DNA of 64,000 bases from positions 1-64,000 of the forward strand of contig JBFOMG010000016.1 in assembly GCA_040830725.1 (NCBI GenBank). The letters are read 5' to 3'. Position 1 is the stretch's first letter. Every line of letters begins with the position of its first letter. This document shows positions 33,017 through 42,533 of this stretch, in pieces. The notes below the pieces were generated by a model, which was given only the letters and a program-made list of their open reading frames with translations, searched no databases and was not told the origin of the DNA. This DNA comes from JAWKWH01 sp040830725 (GTDB lineage: Bacteria; Pseudomonadota; Alphaproteobacteria; Rhizobiales; Rhizobiaceae). The position numbers and the translations under genes are program-made.

Positions 33017-34252
33017 ATGCCTGACAAAACCATTCTGGTCGTCGGAACCTACGACACCAAGGACGATGAACTCGCTTACCTGGCCGATCGAATTGCGGCG
33101 CAAGGCGGGGCAGCCCTTACCATGGATGTGAGCGTGCTTGGCGACCCGGCCACGCCGTGTGATGTCAGCAAACATCAGGTTGCGCAGGCCGCAGGCAGTT
33201 CAATCCGGGAAGCGATTGACAGCGGTGACGAGAACCATGCCATGCAGATCATGGCGCGTGGCGCTTCGGCGAAAGCGGCAGAATTGCACAATACAGGACA
33301 GATCGACGGTGTTGTCATTCTCGGCGGAACCATGGGAACAGACCTGGCGCTGGATGTTTGCCAGGCACTGCCGCTCGGCGTGCCGAAATATGTCGTTTCG
33401 ACGGTTTCGTTCTCCCCGCTGATACCAGCTGACCGGCTGTCTCCGGATATCCAGATGATCTTGTGGGCGGGTGGCTTGTATGGCTTGAACTCGGTGTGCA
33501 AATCATCACTGAGCCAGGCTGCAGGCGCGGTGCTGGGCGCGGCTCGGGCGGTTGAGAAACCAAATACGGACCGGCCGGTGGTCGGGATGACTTCGCTGGG
33601 GTCATCGTGCCTGAGTTACATGAAGCTGTTGAAACCGGCTCTTGAGGAGCGCGGTTTTGAAGTGGCGATTTTTCATGCGACCGGTATGGGTGGAATGGCG
33701 TTTGAGAAGATCGCGGCACAAGGCGGTTTTAGCTGTGTCATGGACTTTGCGCTCCCCGAACTGGGCAATCTGCTTGCCGGATCCGTCATCAATGCGGGCA
33801 GAGACCGAATGCTGAATGCCGGCAGGGTCGGAACCCCGCAACTGGTTGCGCCCGGCTGTCTCGATTTGATTGATTTTGCCGGCTGGCAGGAGATTCCCGA
33901 GCAATATGCAGACCGGCCCTTTCATGCGCACAACCGCCTGATCAAGTCATCGGCATTGAACAACCAGGAACGCCGCGAAACCGCCCGTGAAGTTGGCAAG
34001 CGGCTGGCCGGGTCACGTGCGCGGGTTCATGTCGTGCTGCCAAACCGTGGAATTGAGGAGTGGGACAAACCGGGTGGGCCAGCCCATGACCCGGAAGGAC
34101 TTGAAGCCTTCCTCGACGAAATGCGCACCGCCATTCAACCGCCGATCCAACTCACCGAGATCGACGCACACATCAATGACCAGGCCTTTGCCGACAAGGC
34201 GCTGGAGATCTTTGATGACTGGGTTTCTGAAGGTGTTGTGAAAAGCGCGTAA
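33017..34252 (+). CDS. UPF0261 / Tm-1-like ATP-binding protein
   Basis: A 411-residue protein of the UPF0261 family, related to the N-terminal ATP-binding domain of plant Tm-1. Typical parts are ILVVGTYDTKDDELAYLADR at the N-terminus, VVILGGTMGTDLALDV, the second-domain start VVGMTSLGSS, and FHATGMGGMAFEKIA. Bacterial members often accompany catabolic or PEP-hydrolase-like genes; function is not established. AGGAGG precedes the ATG. The flavoenzyme gene follows after 1 nt. Confidence 0.92.
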   Translation: MPDKTILVVGTYDTKDDELAYLADRIAAQGGAALTMDVSVLGDPATPCDVSKHQVAQAAGSSIREAIDSGDENHAMQIMARGASAKAAELHNTGQIDGVVILGGTMGTDLALDVCQALPLGVPKYVVSTVSFSPLIPADRLSPDIQMILWAGGLYGLNSVCKSSLSQAAGAVLGAARAVEKPNTDRPVVGMTSLGSSCLSYMKLLKPALEERGFEVAIFHATGMGGMAFEKIAAQGGFSCVMDFALPELGNLLAGSVINAGRDRMLNAGRVGTPQLVAPGCLDLIDFAGWQEIPEQYADRPFHAHNRLIKSSALNNQERRETAREVGKRLAGSRARVHVVLPNRGIEEWDKPGGPAHDPEGLEAFLDEMRTAIQPPIQLTEIDAHINDQAFADKALEIFDDWVSEGVVKSA

Positions 34253-34253
34253 C

Positions 34254-36299
34254 ATGACCGAAGATCGCTACAAAATCCTGTTCGAACCAGTCAGAATTGG
34301 GCCGGTTGTGGCGCCTAACCGATTCTACGCGGTTCCACACGCAACAGGGCACGGCTGGAACCAGCCCAACGGAGCGATTGCCCTGCGTGCCATGAAGGCT
34401 GAGGGCGGCTGGGGCACCGTTGCGATGCAGATTTCCGAAATCGCACCGGATTCCGACATGGCCAACCACCCGATGGAGCGCATTTGGGATGACCGCGATA
34501 TTCCGCGCCATGCCGCTCAGGTCGAGGCCATCAAAAAGCATGGAAGCCTGGCTGCGATTGAACTCGGCCACGGCGGTATGCGCGCTCGAAACATTACCAC
34601 CGGACTGCCTGTGATTGGTCCAGGTGATCTGCCGATATTGCGGCCGGAAGTTCCATTGCAGGCCCGGGCGATGGACCTGTCGGATATCCAATCCTTCCGT
34701 TTATCCCACAAAGCCGCGGCGAGGCGCGCGAAACAGGCGGGCTATGACATCATCTATGTCTATGCCGCGCACGATCTTTCAATTCTCAGCCACTTCCTGT
34801 CCGCGCGGACCAATCAACGTAACGATGCTTACGGAGGATCATTCGAAAACCGGATCCGGCTTCTGCGGGAGGTGCTGGAAGATACGCTCGAAGTTACGGC
34901 CGGAGAACAAGCAGTAGCCTTGCGGTTCAGCGTCGCCGAACCAGGAAAGCCAGGCGGCCTGACACATGACGGCGAAGGCCGGGATGTCGTCGAGGCGTTG
35001 GCGGAGTTACCTGACCTGTGGGATGTCAATCTGTCCGGATGGTCCAATGACAGCGCGACGGCGCGGTTTACTGACGAAGGTTTTCAGTTGCCTTACACCG
35101 ACTTCGTCAAGTCGGTCACGAGCAAACCCGTTGTGGGTGTGGGAAGGTTCACGTCGCCTGATTTGATGGTGTCGATGATCAAAAAGGGTCAATTGGACCT
35201 GATCGGCGCCGCAAGGCCGTCCATTGCCGACCCATTCCTGCCAAACAAGATCAAGACAGGCCGGATCGAGGATATTCGCGAATGTATCGGCTGTAATATT
35301 TGCGTCAGCATGGATAGTTACGGCCTGCCGGTGCGGTGCACCCAGAACCCGACCATATCGGAAGAATGGCGAAGCGGCTGGCATCCCGAAGCACCTGCCA
35401 TATCTCAGGGCAGACGGTCGCATCTGGTTATTGGCGCGGGACCGGCAGGGCTGGAATGTGCAGTGACGCTGATGCGTGCCGGGCACAAGGTGACCGTGGC
35501 GGATGCCACCGAAGAAGCAGGCGGACGCGCAACCCGCGAAGCCAGGCTACCCGGATTGGCAAGCTGGATCCGGGTTCGGGACTACCGAACTTATCAGCTT
35601 TCCCAAAGCGCCGACGCAGACCTGTTTCTGTCAAGCCCGCTTGCCGCCGAGGACGTCGTCGAATTCGGTGCCGACACGATCACACTGGCAACCGGTTCGA
35701 CCTGGCGGCATGATGGCGTTGGTTCGACAAATTTCGAGCCTCTTGATCCGGGAAACATGCGCATCTTGTCGCCGGATGACATTATGAACGGAGCGGCCGC
35801 GGAGCTGCCCAAGACCGAGTTTGTCGTCTACGATGACGATCACTTCTACATGGCCAGTGCGGTCGCGGAAGCACTGGCGGTCCTGGGTCACGCTGTCATC
35901 TATGCCTGTCCTCTTCCGACAGTCGCCACCTGGACAGACCACACGCTGGATCAGGAGCGAATTATTTCACGCCTGGTCGATCTGGGGATCGAGATCCGCA
36001 CCAATTTGAAGCTCAGAAACGGTGCGAGCTTCGTAAGCGCAATTACCGGTGAAGACGTCAATCTGAACGCCACCAGTCTGGCGTTTGTCGGCGCGCGTTC
36101 GCCGAACGGTGATCTCTACGAAAGTCTGACCGCAACCAACGGGATCGGTGAGGTTTACCGTGCTGGTGACTGTGTTTCACCGGGCATCATTCAATCAGCG
36201 GTTCTGTCGGGTCACACGGTTGCCCGGCGTATTCTGAACCATGATGCAGCGGAACCGATGACGAAGCGGGATCGCATTGAAATTGAATTTCCGCATTGA
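34254..36299 (+). CDS. TMADH-like flavin/FeS oxidoreductase (probable N-demethylase)
   Basis: A 681-residue enzyme with the trimethylamine dehydrogenase/2,4-dienoyl-CoA reductase architecture. An N-terminal FMN-binding TIM barrel (about 1-335) has AIELGHGGMRA and SFENRIRLLREVL. A [4Fe-4S] site follows (CIGCNIC, Cys344/347/350, and Cys362), then two nucleotide-binding domains, the first with VIGAGPAGLECA. TWTDHTLDQERI resembles the di/trimethylamine and N-methylproline demethylase subgroup, so oxidative N-demethylation is a reasonable guess. Last gene of the IclR-linked group. Confidence 0.9.
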   Translation: MTEDRYKILFEPVRIGPVVAPNRFYAVPHATGHGWNQPNGAIALRAMKAEGGWGTVAMQISEIAPDSDMANHPMERIWDDRDIPRHAAQVEAIKKHGSLAAIELGHGGMRARNITTGLPVIGPGDLPILRPEVPLQARAMDLSDIQSFRLSHKAAARRAKQAGYDIIYVYAAHDLSILSHFLSARTNQRNDAYGGSFENRIRLLREVLEDTLEVTAGEQAVALRFSVAEPGKPGGLTHDGEGRDVVEALAELPDLWDVNLSGWSNDSATARFTDEGFQLPYTDFVKSVTSKPVVGVGRFTSPDLMVSMIKKGQLDLIGAARPSIADPFLPNKIKTGRIEDIRECIGCNICVSMDSYGLPVRCTQNPTISEEWRSGWHPEAPAISQGRRSHLVIGAGPAGLECAVTLMRAGHKVTVADATEEAGGRATREARLPGLASWIRVRDYRTYQLSQSADADLFLSSPLAAEDVVEFGADTITLATGSTWRHDGVGSTNFEPLDPGNMRILSPDDIMNGAAAELPKTEFVVYDDDHFYMASAVAEALAVLGHAVIYACPLPTVATWTDHTLDQERIISRLVDLGIEIRTNLKLRNGASFVSAITGEDVNLNATSLAFVGARSPNGDLYESLTATNGIGEVYRAGDCVSPGIIQSAVLSGHTVARRILNHDAAEPMTKRDRIEIEFPH

Positions 36300-36413
36300 A
36301 ATCGGGACATATCGTTCATCGCAACCAGCAAGATTGCTAACGATGATATTCCTGGCCATGTCCGCCCAGCGGATGTTCCCAGGTCGCTACCCGACAAAAT
36401 TCATGCGGCGCGA

Positions 36414-36938
36414 TCAGCGACCAACAAAATCCGAGACCGAACGGTTCAGTGCTTCCCAGTCGGTAAATTCATACTCCTGCGTCAGATCGGTGCTGATGTG
36501 ACTTGCCAAATCGCCTTCCATCAATGCCGACTCTTCGAACCAGTCATAATAATCGGGCTTCACCGCGCCGGCGACCAGCGAGTGTGCTGTAGGTTCCCAG
36601 CCGGTTTTTTCCTTGAATGTGTCAACATATCTCTCCGCATCTTCCCGGTTGTCCACGAAAGCGGCCGCAAGACTTACCGATAAAAACAAAGTCGGCATCG
36701 CATTGAGTTGATCCCGGTTTGCGAAGACATACATTTCCAGGTCTTTTTGATGATTTGCGGAGTGCACCGAGCCGGCGACTATCACCCGGTCCACATCCGA
36801 CGGCGAAGCCCCGCCGGCAACTTCACTGACATTGCAAAAGTGGACTTCGTGGCCTGCACCCGACAAGTCCGAGCCTATGCGCCTGGCAATTTTCTCGGTC
36901 TGTCCCTCAGTTGTGGCATAGGCGATCAACAGGTTCAT
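36414..36938 (-). CDS. Flavodoxin-domain protein, HemG-like
   Basis: A 174-residue flavodoxin. The phosphate loop TTEGQT is near the N-terminus (LLIAYATTEGQTEKIA), followed by VIVAGSVHSANHQKD and MPTLFLSVSLAAAF, the pattern of menaquinone-dependent protoporphyrinogen dehydrogenase (HemG) and related flavodoxins. The C-terminal tail differs from HemG, so the activity is uncertain. ATG 36938 begins the first beta strand; GGAGG is just upstream. Confidence 0.88.
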   Translation of the reverse strand: MNLLIAYATTEGQTEKIARRIGSDLSGAGHEVHFCNVSEVAGGASPSDVDRVIVAGSVHSANHQKDLEMYVFANRDQLNAMPTLFLSVSLAAAFVDNREDAERYVDTFKEKTGWEPTAHSLVAGAVKPDYYDWFEESALMEGDLASHISTDLTQEYEFTDWEALNRSVSDFVGR

Positions 36939-37235
36939 CCAGGCCTCCCATCTCTGTCTTTTGGACAATGAATGTTAGCACAACAAACGGTCCCTGTCGC
37001 AAGCATATCAGCGCATCGACGGCGATCCGGTAGAACGTGGAAAGGCAAGCCGGATACACCCAAAGGCAGTCGGAGCCGCTTTGAGCCGATTGCGAAAAAA
37101 ATGTTCATGCTTTCAAAAGCTCACTCACACTCTCCTTTCAAACGGAGAAGTGGCTTGGACTGGAAGTTTGCCATTAATCGAAACGGCAAGGCACTGCCCC
37201 CCCTTTCGCCCTCCCTTTAAAGGAGAAAGGGGTGG

Positions 37236-37925
37236 TCAAACCTCATCGATTCCGATCTCGCCGGCGGCCAGACGCGCCAGCAATTCAACATGGACATCCA
37301 GCGCATCGATCACCCGGTAGCCGGGATCTTGACCGTCAAAGGCGAGGTTCAGGTCGGTGCCTGCCAGTACAATCGCCTCGGCGCCCTGCTCCTCGACCAT
37401 GCGCCTGCCGGCATCGAGAAACAGTTGGCGCTGCGATGGCGTGCACTCCCCTGCCACCGCCATGTCCTGATAGGTTTTTCCGAGAAGCTCGGCTTCATCA
37501 TCGAGGGCGACGGCCTCGGTGCGGGTCAACTGGCCGTAAAGGCGGGTACGCATCACCACGCGGGTGCCGAGCAGCCCGACGCGCCGCAAACCCTGCGCGG
37601 CGAAATGGGCATCAAGCGGCGTGACACCGGAGACGAGCGGCAGGGATGAAAGCAGTTTCAGTTCATCAAAGCAGAAATGCCCGCCGAGCGATGTCAACGC
37701 CGCTACCTCCGCCCCCGCACCCTTCAGTTCGTCAATCTGGCGGGCAAAGATCTCCGCCTGCGGTTGCCTGAGATCGGCGAGATTGTTGGCGATCAGGGTT
37801 TGAACATCGCCATGCGAAATGGTCAGGCGCAAGCGCTGGCCCTTGGCGGTCATCGCTGCGGTGAGCCGCTGATAATAGACGATGGTGGCCGCAACGCCGA
37901 TGCCGCCAATGAGCCCGATATGCAT
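37236..37925 (-). CDS. Aspartate/glutamate racemase-family protein lacking catalytic Cys
   Basis: A 229-residue protein of the Asp/Glu racemase superfamily (MHIGLIGGIGVAATIVYYQRL, given in part). Two-base racemases use Cys in a CNT motif and in GCTE. Here the aligned segments read TSLGGHFCFDEL and VLAGTDLNLAF, so both Cys appear replaced (Ser and Gly); a nearby Cys in GGHFC is in a different position. It may have another activity or a shifted nucleophile. ATG 37925 is preceded by GGAG with good spacing. A CCCTTTAAAGG-centred hairpin follows the stop. Confidence 0.85.
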   Translation of the reverse strand: MHIGLIGGIGVAATIVYYQRLTAAMTAKGQRLRLTISHGDVQTLIANNLADLRQPQAEIFARQIDELKGAGAEVAALTSLGGHFCFDELKLLSSLPLVSGVTPLDAHFAAQGLRRVGLLGTRVVMRTRLYGQLTRTEAVALDDEAELLGKTYQDMAVAGECTPSQRQLFLDAGRRMVEEQGAEAIVLAGTDLNLAFDGQDPGYRVIDALDVHVELLARLAAGEIGIDEV

Positions 37926-38511
37926 GTTTTTCTCCATTGCAACTTCGAACGGATGCGAACGACTGCCGCTGTATTGATGCAAGCCTACTACGAGAAGAAA
38001 GCCGTCACAAAGCACCTATTCTTCAGCAAACTCATGGAAGTAATTTTGATTAAAATATTGATTTTAAAGGATTTCATATCAAATTTTTCCACGCCTTCCA
38101 TTCTCGTGAAACAATCCTGCCATCCTTTTCGTGGAACGTTGCATCGCGACGGCGGTCGGCGGAAGGGGATGGCGCTCCGGCCGGTGGCCTTCACAAGCTG
38201 CTTGCCGGGGAGGCTCCGTCCAATCGTGCTCTGGGCTCGACGTACCGGCAGCGCAAGCTGGCGAACGCGGCGGGGCTAACAATATCGCCGGCGGGCGGTC
38301 ACCAGGACCACCCCGATACAATTAAGATGAGCCTGGACAATGCGTCCGAAGACCGCCCGTCTTTCCATCTTCATGACACGGCAGCTTTTTGCGGCGCGTG
38401 AACCCTTCGCGGTGACCAGCGATCTTTCTTATGTGCAGAGGCCGCGAGTCCAGTAGCACCTGGAACCGGACTGGACTAACCTCGACTGCCGCAACAACCG
38501 GAATTTCCATC
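37926..38511. other. Gene-free region, possible structured RNA
   Basis: No coding sequence is supported over 586 bp. The stretch 37990-38130 is A/T-rich. The next 200 bp (38130-38330) are GC-rich with short stems, such as CCGGCAGC, loop GCAA, GCTGGCG with one mismatch. Short overlapping reading frames occur on both strands but none looks like a protein family. It does not contain the conserved cores of SRP RNA, RNase P RNA, tmRNA or 6S RNA that I could recognise. Confidence 0.4.
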
Positions 38512-39426
38512 GTGAACATCGTCACGGTCATCACCACCATCTGGCCGATCTTTGCCATCATTTGCGCCGGGTTCATTCTGGCCCGGGCCGGTTTTCCGTC
38601 TGCCAATTTCTGGCCGGCTGCCGAACAGATCAACTACTTCATCCTGTTTCCGGCGCTGCTTGTTTCCAGCCTCGCCAACGCACCGGTGGACGATCCGGAA
38701 GTCTTGCGATTGGGAGCCGCGGCGGTTGTCACCATTCTCATTGCCGCTTTGGGCCTCAGCATTTTTCGTCGTGCGCGGCCGGTACCGGCGGCCCGGTTTG
38801 GCCCGCTCCTGCAAGGCACGGTGCGCCTCAACACCTATCTCGGCCTTGCCATCATGGCGACGCTTACCGGCACGCAAGGCATGGAGCGCGCCGGTGTCTA
38901 TCTGGCGATCGCGGTGCCCCTGGTCAACGTGCTGGCGATTGCCGCACTGACCGATGCCAGCGCACTGCGTCAGCCATGGACGATGCTGCGGGCGATTTTG
39001 GCAAACCCACTCATTCTCGCTTGCTTGGCCGGATTTTTCCTCGCGCTGACCGGCATCGGCCTGCCATTCGGCACCGGGCGTTTTGTCGGTCTTTTGGGAC
39101 AGGGCAGCCTGCCGCTCGGCCTCCTCTGCGTTGGCGCTGCACTGCAACCTGCAGCACTGCGCGGCGACATGAAAGCGCTGGCCGCAACAAGTGTGCTGCG
39201 CCTGACAATTATGCCGGTTCTGGCCGTTGCGGTGGCCCGCATCTTCGGTCTGGATGCGGTCAGCACACTGGTTCTGGTGGTGTTTTCAGCCGTGCCGACC
39301 GCACCGACCGCCTATGTGCTGACGCGGCAGTTAAACGGCGATGCGACGTTTATGGCCGGAATCGTGACGCTTCAAACCCTGCTGGCTGTCGCCACGATCC
39401 CGTTGGTGCTGGTTCTCCTCGGATGA
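38512..39426 (+). CDS. AEC-family permease
   Basis: A 304-residue membrane protein of the auxin efflux carrier family with about ten helices. It opens VNIVTVITTIWPIFAIICAG and has a second half with SLPLGLLCVGAALQP and SAVPTAPTAYVLTRQLNGD, the family's conserved C-terminal segment. These carriers move organic acids or related metabolites. GTG 38512 is chosen because the upstream in-frame extension lacks hydrophobic or conserved character. Confidence 0.9.
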   Translation: MNIVTVITTIWPIFAIICAGFILARAGFPSANFWPAAEQINYFILFPALLVSSLANAPVDDPEVLRLGAAAVVTILIAALGLSIFRRARPVPAARFGPLLQGTVRLNTYLGLAIMATLTGTQGMERAGVYLAIAVPLVNVLAIAALTDASALRQPWTMLRAILANPLILACLAGFFLALTGIGLPFGTGRFVGLLGQGSLPLGLLCVGAALQPAALRGDMKALAATSVLRLTIMPVLAVAVARIFGLDAVSTLVLVVFSAVPTAPTAYVLTRQLNGDATFMAGIVTLQTLLAVATIPLVLVLLG

Positions 39427-39795
39427 GATTGAACCGAAGGGCGGAACATCACCGACCACCCCTGATCTGACCGGAATAAGTATCGGACTACCGGCAGTTC
39501 AAGGCGAGCGTCTGCCAAGCGGACAAACCACCGTATTCAAATTGCTCGATTATTCCGCCAGCGACAGGAATCGCGTGTCTGCCTTGTGCAAAGAGCGGAC
39601 CTACGCCTTTCTTTTTCAGTGACCACAATGCGACACATCGGAATACTTTTATTTGAATCGTCAAAGCTACTAGATATTTCCAGCATATGCGCCCACGTGC
39701 CATGCTTGGAGCATGGCGCCTGTGACTTCCAGGTCACCCTCTTTCAAGATGAGCAACTCGCCGCCGCATCTCGCAGAAACGGTATGCGATATGCT
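39427..39795. other. Gap with possible GlxA-type gene fragment
   Basis: 369 bp separate the AEC permease and the HAD gene. An open frame from ATG 39628 reads MRHIGILLFESSKLLDIS and resembles the first strand and helix of DJ-1/PfpI domains found in GlxA-like regulators, but it stops at 39828 inside the HAD gene region. It could be a decayed remnant. Similarity is short, so this is tentative. Confidence 0.25.
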
Positions 39796-40500
39796 CTAAA
39801 CGCCCAAGCGGTCGCAAAGATCAAGTAAGTCCGTTGCACTGGTATCGAACGTGGTGTTGGATCCACCGAAACCCTTGAGGTCGAGTTCTGTTTCCCCTGT
39901 TTCAAGTTGAGCGGTCTTCAACCCAGCCGCTTGTGCCGCTTCCAGATCGACGCCATCGTATGAAATCTTCAGGCACTCATGGGGTTTCAACCCCAACGCA
40001 GATACACCCTTGAGGTAAGCTTGCAGTGCTGGTTTGTAAAAGCCCAAAAACTCACACGACAAAATGCCATCCCATTGTATTTGGTTCGTTTTGGAACTGC
40101 TCACCACACTGGCCCAACTTAAATTCGTCAAACACACCACAGTATAGCGTGTTCGCAACCGATCGACGCCTTCGGCTGACCCGGATTGAGCATTGAGCCG
40201 GTGCCAAGTATTTTTTACCAATTCCATCTTGTCGCCAACACGTCTCAAAACTGGATGAGTTTTTTCAAGTGAGTTGAGTGCAATTACGTGCATGTCATCA
40301 AAATTCATCCACGGCAAATCACCAGCTCTTACGCTTGAATGAATTCTGAATAGTTCTTCACCCCAGTCATTGGCGAATTTCGTGCCATCAACGGCTTGGC
40401 TGCATTCAATTGCCAGCTGTTGAATTCCCTCCCGCACAGTGGTTTCCCAGTCAAAAACGGTGCCACCCAAATCGAGCAAAATTGCCTTTATGTTTTTCAT
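39796..40500 (-). CDS. HAD-superfamily hydrolase (haloacid dehalogenase type II-like)
   Basis: A 234-residue HAD protein. Motif I is LLDLGGTVFDWE, the D-x2-G-T form of 2-haloacid dehalogenases rather than DxDxT. Motif II follows at TVVCLTNLSW, the Lys in LGFYKPAL is motif III, and motif IV is SYDGVDLEAAQAAGLKTA. GGAGACCAA before ATG 40500 fits the start. Substrate unknown; phosphatase or dehalogenase. The gene looks lower in GC than the window average and is divergent from an ArsR-type regulator. Confidence 0.9.
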   Translation of the reverse strand: MKNIKAILLDLGGTVFDWETTVREGIQQLAIECSQAVDGTKFANDWGEELFRIHSSVRAGDLPWMNFDDMHVIALNSLEKTHPVLRRVGDKMELVKNTWHRLNAQSGSAEGVDRLRTRYTVVCLTNLSWASVVSSSKTNQIQWDGILSCEFLGFYKPALQAYLKGVSALGLKPHECLKISYDGVDLEAAQAAGLKTAQLETGETELDLKGFGGSNTTFDTSATDLLDLCDRLGV

Positions 40501-40599
40501 TTGGTCTCCTTGGCCAAAGCAATCCATTTGCGGTTGGCCCTATTTCGTGTTCAAATTTAACATGTTCTTCGAATTCAATGCTTCGCTGTGTGTCGAATT

Positions 40600-41286
40600 A
40601 TGAATGATGGCCCATCCATTGCGACCGTGGGTGCACTCATCGGTGACCATGCAAGGGCCAGTATTCTTTGCACCCTATTGGACGGACAAACTCGGACAGC
40701 AACCGAACTTTCCCACCGGGCCGGCGTTTCGGCGTCTACTGCGAGCGCCCATCTCACCAAACTTGTCGATGGTCGATTGTTAGCGGTTGAGAAACAGGGC
40801 CGTCACCGGTTCTACCGGCTTGCGAGCGCTGAAATTGGTCAGATGTTGGAAACAATGTTGGCTGTATCTGATGCAAGTATACCAACAAACAAAATTGAGC
40901 GACGGAACCAGGAGTTGCGCGCAGGCCGAATGTGTTACGACCATATTGCCGGACGGTTGGGTGTGGCCCTGACCGACTCACTGATCGAGCGCAATAGCGT
41001 GACCATCACTGGCAAGACCATCGAACTAACCGATTCCGGTAAATTGTTTTTCAGGCGCCTTGGAATCGACGTGGAGGCAGTGCGGAAACGTCGACGCAAG
41101 TTTGCGGACTATTGCATCGACTGGAGTGAACGGCGCCCGCACTTATCAGGAGCGCTGGGAGAAGCATTGGCAACGCACTGTGTCAAAAACAAATGGATAT
41201 ACCGATTGCCAGATACCCGGGCGGTTCGGATTACTCCGAAAGGAAGACAAGAAATGAAGATCGCCTTCTCGCTCTCGCTTGATTAG
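40600..41286 (+). CDS. ArsR-type winged-helix regulator with C-terminal extension
   Basis: A 228-residue regulator. The first 90 residues form an ArsR winged helix (LIGDHARASILCTLLDGQTR, then GVSASTASAHLTKLVDGRLL and RHRFYRLAS). The remaining about 130 residues include CYDHIAGRLGVAL and the C-terminal RLPDTRAVRITPKGR, as in larger ArsR-like proteins of unknown ligand. No Cys cluster for metal is visible. It is divergent from the HAD hydrolase gene (about 100 bp) and probably controls it. ATG 40600 is preferred to GTG 40588. Confidence 0.88.
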   Translation: MNDGPSIATVGALIGDHARASILCTLLDGQTRTATELSHRAGVSASTASAHLTKLVDGRLLAVEKQGRHRFYRLASAEIGQMLETMLAVSDASIPTNKIERRNQELRAGRMCYDHIAGRLGVALTDSLIERNSVTITGKTIELTDSGKLFFRRLGIDVEAVRKRRRKFADYCIDWSERRPHLSGALGEALATHCVKNKWIYRLPDTRAVRITPKGRQEMKIAFSLSLD

Positions 41287-41505
41287 GCGGATTGAACGAT
41301 CATTCCAAGCGGGCGATTTGCAGAAGGGTAACAGACGCTTTGTGGCGATATGAAACCGCTGACAGATTCAAAAGTTAGCTTAGGATTTATCACGCAAGCT
41401 GATTAATGGTAGTCAGCTACAGATCAGAGACGGTCATCACTGTAGCTTTCAACTATCCATCGCGCGCTACAAACACAACGGCCAAGACGGGCTCGGAGCA
41501 GCCGA

Positions 41506-42144
41506 TCATTTCACAGAAGGATTGATCCAACTCGTTGGTGCGAAGGGTTTGTTTAGGGCGTGCTCCAGTATTTCCAAATGGTCTTGCCCGTAGAAGGGGT
41601 CTCCATCGAGAATATAGGTGGGCGAACCAAAGATGTTATGACTCTTTGCCCAATCCGAATTTGTCCATATTTTTTCTTGAACCGGCGCTGATTTCGCTTT
41701 GTCCATGAGCGCGCGTGCGTCGTGACCAAGATCAGTGCCAATCTTTTCAAGCACTTTGGGATCAGAAAGATCCGCATCATCACACCAGTGGGCTTTCAAA
41801 ATGTTGTGCGCCATAGTGTCGACATTGGACCCGGTGTCGCCGAGCGCAAGGATCATGCCCGAAGCAAGGCCGTAGTCGGCGTCGTGGTAAGTTGGTCTGA
41901 AATTTATGATTGGCACGTTGCGAAATTCAGCCCAGCGTTCGATCTCTCGTCCGAAAAAATAGTCGACATGTGGTTGAGTGCGTGCCCGAAACGGAAGGCT
42001 GTTCTGTGCTTCAACAACAGGAGATAGAAATATGGGTCTGTGTATCAGTTTTACGCCATGATCAGCACAAATCTCCAGCAAACGTTTCGAGCCCAGATAC
42101 GCAAAGGCGGAGTGTGCGGAATAGACGTATTCAATGGTGGACAT
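41506..42144 (-). CDS. 2-hydroxychromene-2-carboxylate isomerase family (DsbA-like)
   Basis: A 212-residue thioredoxin-fold protein of the HCCA isomerase group. The N-terminus EYVYSAHSAFAYLGSKRL keeps a Ser near the glutathione site, and the C-terminal HNIFGSPTYILDGDPFYGQDHLEIL holds the cis-Pro strand. It is a second member besides the one at 6.3 kb and is clearly different in sequence. It stands alone on the minus strand in a lower-GC stretch. The 219 bp before it (41287-41505) contain nothing recognised. Confidence 0.88.
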   Translation of the reverse strand: MSTIEYVYSAHSAFAYLGSKRLLEICADHGVKLIHRPIFLSPVVEAQNSLPFRARTQPHVDYFFGREIERWAEFRNVPIINFRPTYHDADYGLASGMILALGDTGSNVDTMAHNILKAHWCDDADLSDPKVLEKIGTDLGHDARALMDKAKSAPVQEKIWTNSDWAKSHNIFGSPTYILDGDPFYGQDHLEILEHALNKPFAPTSWINPSVK

Positions 42145-42533
42145 GCCGAATTATGTGTCATTCTGACTCTACTGCATAGTGGGAACCGTTCTGTTCGCAA
42201 AATCGGCGATATGGTCGTAAGTGGCAAAAACTCAATCTCAGACCGATCAAATTACCTCCAGCCCGGCGAGTCTGCAAAGGGCTCCAACCCGCCTTTGTTC
42301 GGAACCCAACAATCGAGACTGAACAGCACAAAATCTTCATTGTCTTGCCGGATGATCCTTGTATGGCGTTTTGCGGTGTCTTTGAACCGCGACAGCGCCT
42401 TTATGCGCATGAAAACATTGAAGCATTTTTCGTAACCATGATTACGTTCCGGCGAAAAATGCCCCAGATGTGAGTTGCAAGATTTGCATTTGTATGCAGC
42501 ACTACGTGCTGGGACTCACGGGAGGTTGTTGAA
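42145..42533. other. Gene-free, lower-GC region before the oxidoreductase operon
   Basis: About 390 bp without a convincing gene. Short open frames are present but show no family resemblance or ribosome site. Its 3-prime end holds the ribosome site GGGAGG (42520-42525) for the following operon, so the operon promoter should lie here. Confidence 0.5.

Noticed and set aside
38130..38330. SRP RNA, RNase P RNA, tmRNA or 6S RNA
   Set aside because: None of their conserved core sequences is visible on either strand.
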